From JAEXOD01 sp964652025 (GTDB lineage: Bacteria; Bacteroidota; Ignavibacteria; Ignavibacteriales; Melioribacteraceae): a stretch of 64,000 nt of DNA. The first letter of the stretch is position 1. Each line of letters begins with the position of its first letter. Location of the stretch: the NCBI GenBank assembly GCA_964652025.1, contig CAZYZX010000001.1, forward strand, positions 558,001 to 622,000. The letters run 5' to 3'. Both the position numbers and the translations under genes were made by a program. Below, one piece after another: positions 17,966-26,477 of this stretch. The notes under the pieces are model-generated. The model searched no databases. It saw nothing but the letters and a program-made list of their open reading frames with translations, and was not told the origin of the DNA.

Positions 17966-19249
17966 TTATTTTAGATATTTTTCTATATATTTATAATTTG
18001 GTGTTAATTTACCCTTATAACAAATTATAGCATTTTTAATAATATCACTAACCTTTAAATTCTCAAAATCTTCATCAAAATTTGCTTCAATAATTTCTTT
18101 AATAAATGGTTCCAATGAATTACTAAAAGATATTGATGAATCCTTAGCCAATTCACAAGGTAAATTGTCAACCGCCATATTTACTACACCTTCTCCCTCA
18201 AATCCATCGGTATATTTATCATTTTTAACATTATAAACATATGCAGGATTATCTGGTTTTGTAGCTTTATAAGTTATTTCTATTGCGCCATCAATATCAC
18301 AACTTATGTCACTTATTAAAATTAATTTACCATTATTATTTTTTTTCAAATACTCTTTAGTAACTAATCGTGGATATCGATTATCCCAATAAATAGCATT
18401 AATTAATACATTTATATATGGTAAAAATTCTTCAAATCTGCTCTCATATTTAATTGGATTTTGAAAATAATCTTTTAACTCAAACTTATCATCTTTGGAT
18501 TTAGGTCTAACCATGTAATTTTCATCAAAAACAACTTTATATATTTTGTTTTCTAAATTATTATAATTAGTAACTAATTCATCTGGGGATAAATTAATAT
18601 AGGGTAACAAATCGAAAATTTCTTGCGCACCTTTAGATACATTTCCATATCCCGCAAAACCAAAAACCAAGGGCTCAGATAATCCAAAATTAAAAATCTC
18701 TTCAGCAATTATTTTTATTTTTAACTTTGCATCCTCTAAATCATGGTATTCATAAGCTGGTTTTACATGTATAAAAGGTGTTTGTTTTCCTAAATAATTT
18801 AGTCTTTTTCCCAATCCATATAAAGCGTCAATCATTCCAGCTAAGCCCGCATATCTACCAAAAAAAACTAATCTTTTACCACTACTATCTTTAATACATT
18901 CGTAATCAATAAGTGTACAATTTTTATCCAATAATGCCTGTAACATTGGCATATTGTAACTTTGCCCCTTTATAGTATGAGAAAAAAATAAGTAAATTTT
19001 ATTCTTTAAAATTAAATTAATTGGAATTTCTTTAACAGCAAAAATTACATCTACATTTGATAAATCTTCGTTTATTTCCGCACCGTTTTCTAAATATTCT
19101 TCATCTCTAAATGCTCTTGTTTTAAAGGGTTGTACAATAAAGTTAATCCCCAATTGTTGTTTTAAATGTTTTACCGTTTCAGGAATAATTGGAACTCTAA
19201 TTTCCCATTTGTTCTTGTCTTCTCGTCTAATTCCTATTGTTTTTATCAT
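17966..19249 (-). CDS. Saccharopine dehydrogenase, lysine-forming (LKR half)
   Basis: The protein has the alanine dehydrogenase/transhydrogenase-like N-terminal domain of lysine-ketoglutarate reductase, opening IGIRREDKNKWEIRVPI and continuing to FFSHTIKGQSYNMPML and VFFGRYAGLAGM. It condenses lysine with 2-oxoglutarate to saccharopine (or the reverse). An upstream in-frame ATG exists at 19255, but SD AAAGGA touches that codon; the ATG at 19249 has six-base spacing and gives MIKTIGIRRED, so I chose it (427 residues). It is followed directly by the SDH half. The 134 bp upstream gap is shared with rsmI, which runs the other way. Confidence 0.87.
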   Translation of the reverse strand: MIKTIGIRREDKNKWEIRVPIIPETVKHLKQQLGINFIVQPFKTRAFRDEEYLENGAEINEDLSNVDVIFAVKEIPINLILKNKIYLFFSHTIKGQSYNMPMLQALLDKNCTLIDYECIKDSSGKRLVFFGRYAGLAGMIDALYGLGKRLNYLGKQTPFIHVKPAYEYHDLEDAKLKIKIIAEEIFNFGLSEPLVFGFAGYGNVSKGAQEIFDLLPYINLSPDELVTNYNNLENKIYKVVFDENYMVRPKSKDDKFELKDYFQNPIKYESRFEEFLPYINVLINAIYWDNRYPRLVTKEYLKKNNNGKLILISDISCDIDGAIEITYKATKPDNPAYVYNVKNDKYTDGFEGEGVVNMAVDNLPCELAKDSSISFSNSLEPFIKEIIEANFDEDFENLKVSDIIKNAIICYKGKLTPNYKYIEKYLK

Positions 19250-19333
19250 ATGCATCCTTTAAGTTTTGTTTGTTTAAAATCGTTATTTTTATGTAAAAAA
19301 CAAAACAAATTTTATCTTTTTATTTTAATTTAA

Positions 19334-19366
19334 TTGAGAATAAATTTTAATTATTTGCTATTTTTG
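19334..19366 (+). promoter_or_regulatory. Candidate Bacteroidota-type promoter of rsmI
   Basis: TTG (19334-19336), a 22-base spacer and TATTTTTG (19359-19366) fit the TTG-N17-23-TAnnTTTG promoter form of this bacterial group. It ends 17 bases before the rsmI ATG. AT-rich DNA makes chance matches possible. Confidence 0.45.
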
Positions 19367-19383
19367 TAATAAAAAAAATTATT

Positions 19384-20067
19384 ATGAATGAAGGCAAATT
19401 ATTTGTTGTAGCAACTCCTATTGGTAATCTAAATGACATTACAATTAGGGCTATTGAAACATTAAAACAAGTTGATTTTATTATTTGTGAAGATACTAGA
19501 GTTACTAATAATTTATTAAAAAAATACGATATAAATAATAAATTATATGTTCTTAATGCATCAAATGAAGATAGAAAAATAGATAATTATTGTAAATATA
19601 TTTTAGAAGGTCAAAATGCAGCTTTAGTATCTGATGCGGGCACACCAACAATAAGTGACCCGGGTGGAAGACTAATAAATAAAGCAATTAAAATGGGTAT
19701 TAACATTGTTGGTATACCAGGTGCAAATGCAGCTATTTTAGCATTAAGCATTAGCGGTATTCAATCAGATTCCTTTGTTTTTGAAGGTTTTTTACCTCAA
19801 AAAAAAGGAAGAAAAAGTAAATTAGAAGAACTAGCAAAAGAAGAAAGAACTATTATTTTATATGAATCCATGTATAGAATTGAAAAATTATTGGAAGAAT
19901 TAACCATTGTAATGCCAAATAGGTACATTGTAATATATCGCGAACTAACAAAAATGTTCGAAGAAAGATGGGATGGTTATCCTATTGACATTTTGAATGA
20001 TATTAAAAATAAAACTATTAAAGGAGAGTTTGTAATAATTTTAGCTCCAATAAAATGGACTCCTTAA
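19384..20067 (+). CDS. rsmI: 16S rRNA (cytidine1402-2'-O)-methyltransferase
   Basis: A 227-residue SAM-dependent tetrapyrrole-methylase-fold protein. It modifies C1402 of 16S rRNA in the decoding centre, together with RsmH. The signature segments are ATPIGNLNDITIRAIETL at 10-27, CEDTRVTNNLL, LVSDAGTPTISDPGG and IPGANAAILALSISG. Family proteins often run to about 280 residues; this one ends after the core, as is usual in this phylum. It is a single plus-strand gene between two minus-strand runs. Its last codons and those of apt form the arms of a short shared hairpin. Confidence 0.93.
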   Translation: MNEGKLFVVATPIGNLNDITIRAIETLKQVDFIICEDTRVTNNLLKKYDINNKLYVLNASNEDRKIDNYCKYILEGQNAALVSDAGTPTISDPGGRLINKAIKMGINIVGIPGANAAILALSISGIQSDSFVFEGFLPQKKGRKSKLEELAKEERTIILYESMYRIEKLLEELTIVMPNRYIVIYRELTKMFEERWDGYPIDILNDIKNKTIKGEFVIILAPIKWTP

Positions 20068-20080
20068 ATTATTCGGAGTC
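20058..20080. terminator. Short convergent hairpin with both stop codons in its loop
   Basis: Arms GACTCC (20058-20063) and GGAGTC (20075-20080) flank an 11-base AT loop that holds the rsmI stop (20065-20067) and, on the other strand, the apt stop (20069-20071). Only 1 bp separates the two genes. It may act as a compact bidirectional terminator; the six-pair stem is short. Confidence 0.45.
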
Positions 20081-20590
20081 ATATTCTATTAAAGATTTTA
20101 CATCATAGTCCTTTAATTTATCTTTACCCTTTAAAAATGTTAAATCAATTAAAAAAGATATTTGAACTATTTCAGCGCCTAATTTTTCAACAAGATTACA
20201 TGCAGCTTTCATTGTGCCACCAGTTGCAAGTAAATCATCATGCAATAAAACTCTATCCCCTGGTTTAATAGCATCTTTATGAATTTCAATTGAATCTGTG
20301 CCATATTCTAAAAAATAGCTCTCACTTATTGTAGCAGCAGGTAATTTACCCGGCTTCCTTATTGGAACAAATACAGCACCTAATTTTTCAGCTAAAGCCC
20401 CTCCTAAAATAAAGCCTCTTGATTCAATACCCACTACTTTAGTAATTTGTTTATCCTTTGCAAATTCATATAGTCTATTAATTGCTTCTTTAAGACCTTG
20501 TGGATCATTTAGCAATGTTGTAATATCTCTAAAAACTATTCCCTTTTTAGGAAAATCTGGTATACTTCTAATTAATTCTTTCAAGTCCAT
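20069..20590 (-). CDS. apt: Adenine phosphoribosyltransferase
   Basis: This enzyme salvages adenine to AMP with PRPP. The PRPP motif is VLLHDDLLATGGTM, with the family segments IPDFPKKGIVFRDIT near the N-terminus and GIESRGFILGGALA in the middle. The reading frame is open further upstream to 20650, but the ATG at 20590 (MDLKELIRSIPDFP) has SD GGAG before it and gives the normal length of 173 residues, so I use it. The start then lies 23 bp inside the end of the PolX-like gene, and the two are probably translationally coupled. Confidence 0.93.
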   Translation of the reverse strand: MDLKELIRSIPDFPKKGIVFRDITTLLNDPQGLKEAINRLYEFAKDKQITKVVGIESRGFILGGALAEKLGAVFVPIRKPGKLPAATISESYFLEYGTDSIEIHKDAIKPGDRVLLHDDLLATGGTMKAACNLVEKLGAEIVQISFLIDLTFLKGKDKLKDYDVKSLIEYDSE

Positions 20591-22280
20591 TTTTACTCCA
20601 TCTAACATTTCGTTTAACTTTTCTATTAATATAATTAATAAATTCGTCAATTTCCATACAATTTATAACTTCTTGTTTTGTAACACCTGCTTTTTCGGCA
20701 ATTTTTACTCCATATTTTAAAACTCCAATTTCACCAATGGAGTGAGCATCTGGATTTATGCAAAACTTTACTCCCTTGTCTCTTGCATAATAAATATATT
20801 TTCTATCTAAATCTAATCTTGATGGTGAAGAATTAATTTCTATTGCAACATTATTTATTGCACATGCATCAAGTATTTTCTCAATATCAATTTCGTATGG
20901 CTTTCTACGCAAAAGAATTCTTCCACTAACATGCCCTATAACATCTGTGTTAGGATTTTCTATTGCTTTAATTATTCGATTTGTCATTTCTTCTTTGCTT
21001 AAATCAAATTTGCTATGAATAGATGCAATCACAAAATTAAACATACTTAAATAATCATTATCGTAATCTAAATTACCATCTGGCAATATATCGCTTTCTA
21101 TACCATGAAATATATTTAATGACTTATCTTTTCTTAATACTTCAATCTCTTCTGCTTGAGCAATTACCCTATTTTCTGTTAATCCATTTGCATAAATTGC
21201 TGTTTTGCTATGGTCTGATACGATAAAATAAGATAATTTATTTTTAATTGCATTTTCGCACATCTCTTCAATACTTGCTATTCCGTCACTCCAAGTAGTG
21301 TGGAAATGCATTAAGCTATTTATATCATTTAAACTTAATGTATTATTAAAACTTAATTTATCTAAGTATAACAAATTTTCTATTTCCCTTTGTGTTGGGA
21401 TTAGATAAGTTAAATTTAACTGCTTAAAAATTTCTTTTTCACTATGGTAATTTGTTATTTTACTTAAATCTAAATTTGTTAAAAACTCGTTTGAACCAGT
21501 TAGTAAAAAATTTTGTTTAATTAAATTGTATTCATCTAATACAACATAAATTGTAATAGGAAATTTATTATTAAAATTAAGTTCAATTTTATAATAACTA
21601 TCCAATTCTTCATTTTTATATACATCAAAGTAATTTCTTAATTCACTGTAAAACAATTTAATATCATCTGTTACTACAATAAACTCTAAATTACTAATCA
21701 CTTCAGAAATTCTTCTTAATTCACCTGTTCTAATTATTTTGTAATTATTAAATTTATTTAAAAATTCTTCTTCAAATTGTTCAGCAATTTTTTCAGCTTT
21801 GCTTAGTAATAATTTGTTTTTATCTCTTTTAATTCTCTCTATTTCACTAATAACATCTTTACAAAATTTTTCTGTTATACCTTTAATCTGTGTTAATTTA
21901 TTTTCTAAACATGCATTCTCTAATTCACTAATAGTATTTATATTAAATGTATTGTAAATTATTTTTATTCTTTTAACACCTAATCCACGAATCTTAAGCA
22001 TTTCAAAAAAATCTTTTGGAGCTTTAGATAGCAATTCTTCATATACTTTATTAGTGTTAGTTTCATCAAATTCTTTAATAAATTCTTGCATTCCTTTACC
22101 AATTCCAGGAATATTTTTATACTGCCCAGAGTTGTAAAGTTCAAAAAATTTACCATTATAGGATTCAATTATTTCTGCTGCTTTTAAGTAAGCATTAATT
22201 TTAAACTTATTTTCATCAAAAAACTCTAATAAAGTAGCTGTTTGATTTAATAATTCTATAAGTCTTTCTTCATCTAACAT
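20568..22280 (-). CDS. polX: PolX-like protein: PHP domain kept, polymerase site lost
   Basis: A 570-residue protein with the bacterial PolX layout: an HhH-rich 8-kDa-like region (about 1-150), an X-family polymerase core (about 160-310) and a C-terminal PHP domain (about 320-570). The polymerase signature, normally GSxRR...DxD, reads GELRRISEVISNLEF, so the catalytic aspartates are Asn197 and Glu199, and the third aspartate position (VDLR in active enzymes) is Thr243 in PITIYVV. The TGS dNTP-site motif (261-263) remains. The PHP metal site looks whole: HFH (325-327), SDH (Asp356, His357), Glu395, His422, His450 and DAH (511-513). The protein is thus probably a 3'-5' exonuclease or AP-site nuclease without polymerase activity. 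It lies between the PAP2-like gene and apt. Confidence 0.85.
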   Translation of the reverse strand: MLDEERLIELLNQTATLLEFFDENKFKINAYLKAAEIIESYNGKFFELYNSGQYKNIPGIGKGMQEFIKEFDETNTNKVYEELLSKAPKDFFEMLKIRGLGVKRIKIIYNTFNINTISELENACLENKLTQIKGITEKFCKDVISEIERIKRDKNKLLLSKAEKIAEQFEEEFLNKFNNYKIIRTGELRRISEVISNLEFIVVTDDIKLFYSELRNYFDVYKNEELDSYYKIELNFNNKFPITIYVVLDEYNLIKQNFLLTGSNEFLTNLDLSKITNYHSEKEIFKQLNLTYLIPTQREIENLLYLDKLSFNNTLSLNDINSLMHFHTTWSDGIASIEEMCENAIKNKLSYFIVSDHSKTAIYANGLTENRVIAQAEEIEVLRKDKSLNIFHGIESDILPDGNLDYDNDYLSMFNFVIASIHSKFDLSKEEMTNRIIKAIENPNTDVIGHVSGRILLRRKPYEIDIEKILDACAINNVAIEINSSPSRLDLDRKYIYYARDKGVKFCINPDAHSIGEIGVLKYGVKIAEKAGVTKQEVINCMEIDEFINYINRKVKRNVRWSKNGLERIN

Positions 22281-22282
22281 AG

Positions 22283-22861
22283 TTATCTAAAAATTAATAA
22301 ATTTAATTGAATTAAAGTTAATAAAAAACCAAATAAAAATCCCGCAAAAATTTGTAGTTTTGTGTGCATTTTTAAATATAACCTTGCCCAAGCTAAAATA
22401 GCGGCTAATGGAATTAATATAAAAGTATAAATACTATTATAATAAACCAATACAGCCAAAGGTGCAGAAATACCAATTAAATGTGCACTAATTTTCCAAT
22501 ATTTATTAATAAATATTAATAGAATTGTATTTATTGCATAAATCAACCAAAGATAAGTAAAATTATTATTTAATTTAAAAAAGTTAGAAAAAGCAAAACC
22601 AAGTAAAGTTAAAATTATACCATAAATATATAATTTAGTACGTTCTTCCTTTATTGATGCGTCATAATCTTTAATAAAACCATTCTTTTTGAAATATAGA
22701 AAAATTATTAAAGGAAAAACAAATGTAAAAAGAATGGATAATATTATGCCCTCTATACTATTATTAGATTTAGAGTAATTTAAATACAAAAAAATAAATA
22801 AAGTAAATGTAATTGGAACACAGATATAAGAATAATATTTAGCAAACTTAAATGCGTTCAT
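22283..22861 (-). CDS. PAP2-like integral membrane protein
   Basis: This 192-residue protein has about six hydrophobic segments and weak resemblance to the PAP2 lipid phosphatase superfamily. A charged EERTKLY stretch after the second or third helix, KISAH (for PSGH) near 125-130 and ARLYLKMHT (for SRxxxxxH) near 163-171 stand in the usual order and spacing. The motif matches are degenerate, so activity on prenyl or lipid phosphates is only a possibility. It sits 2 bp before the PolX-like gene and 4 bp after dusB in the transcription direction, so it is part of this operon. Confidence 0.6.
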   Translation of the reverse strand: MNAFKFAKYYSYICVPITFTLFIFLYLNYSKSNNSIEGIILSILFTFVFPLIIFLYFKKNGFIKDYDASIKEERTKLYIYGIILTLLGFAFSNFFKLNNNFTYLWLIYAINTILLIFINKYWKISAHLIGISAPLAVLVYYNSIYTFILIPLAAILAWARLYLKMHTKLQIFAGFLFGFLLTLIQLNLLIFR

Positions 22862-22865
22862 TAAA

Positions 22866-23864
22866 TTATATTGTAAATAATTCAGGGGAATTTTTTATTA
22901 GTTCATCTAAATAACTTAAAAGAATAGCTTCTACACCCGCATAGTCTTCAACCCTCATAATTTCTTGACGCACTTTTGCGCTATTTGGTAAACCCTTTAA
23001 ATACCCTGTATAAAACTTTCTAAATGGAATAACAGCACGTCTCTCTTCTCTTATTTCAATTTCATATTTTAAATGTCTTAACGCAGTATTAATTCTAACA
23101 TCTGGAGTTATTTTGGTGGTTATCTTATTATCTTGCAATAGTTCTTTTGCTTCTGTAAAAATCCAAGGATGCTCTATTGCACCTCTGGCAATCATCACAC
23201 CATCTGGATTATAATTTTTAATAACATCAAGTACATCTTGAGCTGTAAAAATGCCTCCATTAACAATAACAGGAATTTTAACTACCTCTTTAATTTTTGG
23301 TATCCATGAATAATCTGCATCACCGGCATGTCCTTGCGCACGGGTTCTACAGTGCACTGTTAAAGCCTTTATGCCTGCATCTTCAAGCCTTTTTGCTACT
23401 TCTAAAATAACAATGCTATTATCATCCCAACCAATACGTGTTTTAACTGTAACTGGCAACTTAACGTTTTTAACAATTTCTTCTGCCATTTTTTGCATAT
23501 ATTCTGGATCTCTTAACAATCCTGCCCCAGCACCCCTATTGCATACTTTTTTAACCCAACAACCAGCATTTATATCTATTAAATCTGGATTTTCTTCTTC
23601 AGCCATTATAGCTGCTTTTACCATACTTTCTATATTTTCACCATAAATCTGTATTCCTACAGGTCTTTCATAATCCTTAATTCTTAGCTTTTCTTCTGTT
23701 TTTTTATTATTCCTAATTAATCCTTCAGAGTTTACAAACTCTGTATAAACTATATCTGCACCCAATTCCTTGCACAATCTTCTAAAAGCTAAATTAGTAA
23801 CATCCTCCATAGGAGCTAATAATAAAGCGTCTTTTAATTGTATATTTTTATTAATATTAATCAT
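22866..23864 (-). CDS. dusB: tRNA-dihydrouridine synthase (DusB type)
   Basis: A 332-residue FMN enzyme that reduces uridines in tRNA. It opens with LLLAPMEDVTNLAFRRLC, has the phosphate-binding ARGAIEHPWIF segment near the end of the barrel and the helical tRNA-binding tail. The catalytic cysteine is Cys102; the motif around it, normally GCP, is GCW here. FMN-site pieces such as VKTRIGWDD and VNGGIFTAQD are present. The start overlaps the MFS gene stop by 4 bp. In many bacteria dusB is next to fis or ntrB genes, but not here. Confidence 0.9.
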   Translation of the reverse strand: MININKNIQLKDALLLAPMEDVTNLAFRRLCKELGADIVYTEFVNSEGLIRNNKKTEEKLRIKDYERPVGIQIYGENIESMVKAAIMAEEENPDLIDINAGCWVKKVCNRGAGAGLLRDPEYMQKMAEEIVKNVKLPVTVKTRIGWDDNSIVILEVAKRLEDAGIKALTVHCRTRAQGHAGDADYSWIPKIKEVVKIPVIVNGGIFTAQDVLDVIKNYNPDGVMIARGAIEHPWIFTEAKELLQDNKITTKITPDVRINTALRHLKYEIEIREERRAVIPFRKFYTGYLKGLPNSAKVRQEIMRVEDYAGVEAILLSYLDELIKNSPELFTI

Positions 23865-25051
23865 TTTACTGCAAATTTACTTTCTAAATTGTTTAACATT
23901 TTAAAACTAATTAATAATGTAATTAAAGTTATTATAGCTCCTGTTAAAAATGGAGATCTAAAACCAAGATAATCATATGAAAAACCACCCCAAAGAGGAC
24001 CCAATACCCTTCCTAATGCAGATAAAGATTGACTAAATCCTAATGTTGCCCCTTGGTTATGTTCTGGGCTATATTTGGAAATCATACTTAATATCACCGG
24101 TTGTAATATACCGCTACCAATTGAAAGCATAGAAATGCTTACAATTAAACCATAAAAATTAATGCTGTATGGAATAAAACCTAAGCCTAAAGATAGTACT
24201 ATCATACCGAAAACAACTAGATTTTTATCTTTTATTTTAGTTGATAAGTATTTCATTAATCCACCCTGTATAATAGCACCAATTAAACCCATAATTACAT
24301 ACAATATTGTAATTTCTTTATTGGAAAAATGATAATACTTTGACCCTATTATTGGAAATGTACCATAGATATTTGCCATAGAAAAAACTATTAAAAAAAA
24401 CATGGTTATAAGCATACCCGTAAAAGGTATTTTTAGGGTTTCAGCAGCAAATTTTAAATCTAATATTTTTAGCTTACTATTATCATATTTAATATTTTCT
24501 TTTTTAGATTCTGGTAAGAAGAAAAAAGAGAACAAAAATGCTGTAAAAGAGAAAATAGAGCTACCGTAACCGGCATATTCATATCCATATTGAGATAAAA
24601 TACCGCCTATCATCGGACCGAATAAAAACCCAAGACCAAATGCCGCTCCAATTAAACCCATTCCTTTTGCTCTTTCTTGTTTTGTCGTTATGTCTGCTAT
24701 ATAAGCTTGAGCAACACCAATATTACTACCGCCAAATCCTGCCAAAACACGTGATAATAGTAATATCCAAAAACTGGTTGCAAATGTAAAAATAAAATAG
24801 CTAATAGAGGTAATTAATAAAGTGTAAACAATTAATGGTCTTCTGCCAATTCTATCAGATAGTTTACCTAATATTGGATTAAATAAAAATTGGATAAACG
24901 AAAATGAAGCAATTACAATTCCTATTTGAAAATCCGAAATATTTAATTTTTGGCTTGCAAATAAAGGTAATATAGGAATAAGTATACCAAAGCCTAACAA
25001 GTCAATAAAAACTGTAAAAAACACAATTCCAAGCGATGCTTTTTTATTCAT
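23861..25051 (-). CDS. MFS efflux transporter (TetA/Bcr-like)
   Basis: This 396-residue major facilitator protein has 12 predicted helices. Motif A after helix 2 reads GKLSDRIGRRPL (about 60-71) and helix 5 carries LGFLFGPMIGGILS, typical of proton-coupled drug antiporters of the TetA/YfcJ kind. The N-terminal DLLGFGILIPILPLF also fits TetA-like carriers. The substrate is unknown. The gene lies 9 bp after the CapA-like gene and overlaps dusB. Confidence 0.85.
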   Translation of the reverse strand: MNKKASLGIVFFTVFIDLLGFGILIPILPLFASQKLNISDFQIGIVIASFSFIQFLFNPILGKLSDRIGRRPLIVYTLLITSISYFIFTFATSFWILLLSRVLAGFGGSNIGVAQAYIADITTKQERAKGMGLIGAAFGLGFLFGPMIGGILSQYGYEYAGYGSSIFSFTAFLFSFFFLPESKKENIKYDNSKLKILDLKFAAETLKIPFTGMLITMFFLIVFSMANIYGTFPIIGSKYYHFSNKEITILYVIMGLIGAIIQGGLMKYLSTKIKDKNLVVFGMIVLSLGLGFIPYSINFYGLIVSISMLSIGSGILQPVILSMISKYSPEHNQGATLGFSQSLSALGRVLGPLWGGFSYDYLGFRSPFLTGAIITLITLLISFKMLNNLESKFAVK

Positions 25052-25060
25052 TTTAATTCT

Positions 25061-26200
25061 TTATTCTGTTTTAATATTTATTTCACTTTTATAATAATTC
25101 ATTATATATTTTGTATCTTCTAAAGCTTGTTTTGCTTTAAAAATATCATTGTTATTTAAAAAACTATATTTTTTATCAATATCATTAGAGTTCTTTAAAA
25201 TGTAAAAATTTTTTTTATTATCAATATATCCATTATATACCCAAGTTGGGATACCTTCTATACTAGTTAATTTTAACTTTCCATCATGTTTAACAATATT
25301 AAAGCCTAAAATAATTCCACAATCTGTGTACCTTTTTCTTTGACCAGAAATAAAATTACCCAAACTATATGCAACAAATCCAGTATCTAAATTATGATTT
25401 CCCTTAAACTTTTTAATCGGTTGTAGCACATGCGGGTGACTTCCTATAACAATATCTGCACCATATTTAATTGAAAAATCTACAACATCATTTTGAAATT
25501 TATTTGGTAATCTGATATATTCATCTCCAAAATGAAAATATGTTAATATTATATCTACATTTTTTTCTTTTGCCTTTAAAATATCTGTTTTTATAATTGT
25601 TGTATCAATTAAATTTACTAAATATTTATCCTTTTCAGGTAAAATTCTACCATTTAACCCATAGGAATAAGATAAAACTGCAATACTTATATCTTTTATC
25701 GTAACTATCCTAATAGAATCTCTATCTTTATCAGAGTTAAATATTCCTGTATATCCTAAACTAAGTGAATTTAGTGCATCTATAGTTTTTATAATTCCAA
25801 CTTTTCCTCTATCCATAGAGTGATTATTGCTTGCAACTAAAAAATCAAAACCGGCTTCCTTAATGGCTCGAAGATAATCGAAAGGACTGTTAAAATTTGG
25901 GTAACCTGTATATGTTAATTCTTTTCCACCAATAACAGTTTCTAAGTTTCCTAAAGCAATATCAGCTTGTGAAATAAAAGGTTTTACAAAATTAAATGAT
26001 TCAAAAAAATTAAAACTATCTTTTGCAGATGTAATTTTTGCTGCCTCAACCTGTGGCATATGGCACATAAGATCTCCAACAAAAACTACATTTATAAAAG
26101 ATGTTTTTATTTCATTATTTTCTTTTAATGAAATATTATTTAAAAAAAATATAATAGAAAATAACTTTAAAAAAAGTATTTTGTTAATTACAATGTTCAT
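25061..26200 (-). CDS. CapA-family metallophosphoesterase-like protein
   Basis: A protein of the PGA_cap/CapA family, with a calcineurin-like fold. Motifs in order are VVFVGDLMCH, DIALGNLETVIGG, FLVASNNHSMDRG, GADIVIGSHPHVLQP and VAYSLGNFISGQ, covering the metal-ligand positions. Members include poly-gamma-glutamate export proteins and many of unknown role. An upstream in-frame ATG at 26248 would translate through a transcription terminator hairpin; the ATG at 26200 instead gives a typical signal sequence (MNIVINKILFLKLF...), so I use it (379 residues). It is probably periplasmic or membrane bound. No capsule genes are nearby. Confidence 0.85.
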   Translation of the reverse strand: MNIVINKILFLKLFSIIFFLNNISLKENNEIKTSFINVVFVGDLMCHMPQVEAAKITSAKDSFNFFESFNFVKPFISQADIALGNLETVIGGKELTYTGYPNFNSPFDYLRAIKEAGFDFLVASNNHSMDRGKVGIIKTIDALNSLSLGYTGIFNSDKDRDSIRIVTIKDISIAVLSYSYGLNGRILPEKDKYLVNLIDTTIIKTDILKAKEKNVDIILTYFHFGDEYIRLPNKFQNDVVDFSIKYGADIVIGSHPHVLQPIKKFKGNHNLDTGFVAYSLGNFISGQRKRYTDCGIILGFNIVKHDGKLKLTSIEGIPTWVYNGYIDNKKNFYILKNSNDIDKKYSFLNNNDIFKAKQALEDTKYIMNYYKSEINIKTE

Positions 26201-26215
26201 ATTAAAAAAAATATA

Positions 26216-26245
26216 AAAAGTTCTGTAATTGCTTACAGAACTTTT
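26216..26245 (-). terminator. Terminator after the histone-like gene
   Basis: Arms AAAAGTTCTGTAA (26216-26228) and TTACAGAACTTTT (26233-26245) pair perfectly over 13 bases with a four-base loop TTGC. It follows the stop of the histone H1-like gene by 20 bp in the minus direction, and a T-rich run follows. This should end the hydrolase / Fe-S oxidoreductase / histone-like transcript. Confidence 0.88.
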
Positions 26246-26265
26246 CAAATAAAATTATAAATTAT

Positions 26266-26457
26266 TTATTTGTTCTCTTTTTTTTGGGCTTTAATTTCTT
26301 GAATTTCATCACGCATTTCTTTGGCTAAAGTACGTATTTCGTTTAAGCCCTTTCTTAATCTTGTGCCCGCTACTGCACTACCTTTTACATAAAATTTTTC
26401 TACATCAGTATGTAAACTATTAACCAATTCGATTAATTGATTATATTTTTCACTCAT
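26266..26457 (-). CDS. Histone H1-like DNA-binding protein (Hc1 family)
   Basis: The 63-residue basic protein matches the short histone H1-like family common in Bacteroidota and relatives, related to chlamydial Hc1. The hallmark is KFYVKGSAVAGTRLRKGL (about 22-39), followed by an LAKEMRDEIQEIKAQKK tail. Members bind DNA and may compact the nucleoid; this is family knowledge. It follows the Fe-S oxidoreductase gene by 20 bp and is itself followed by a strong terminator. Confidence 0.85.
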   Translation of the reverse strand: MSEKYNQLIELVNSLHTDVEKFYVKGSAVAGTRLRKGLNEIRTLAKEMRDEIQEIKAQKKENK

Positions 26458-26477
26458 TTTGTTATTCCTTATATTTA

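Noticed and set aside
26201..26248. N-terminal extension of the CapA-like gene
   Set aside because: It would encode a terminator hairpin; the later ATG yields a proper signal peptide.
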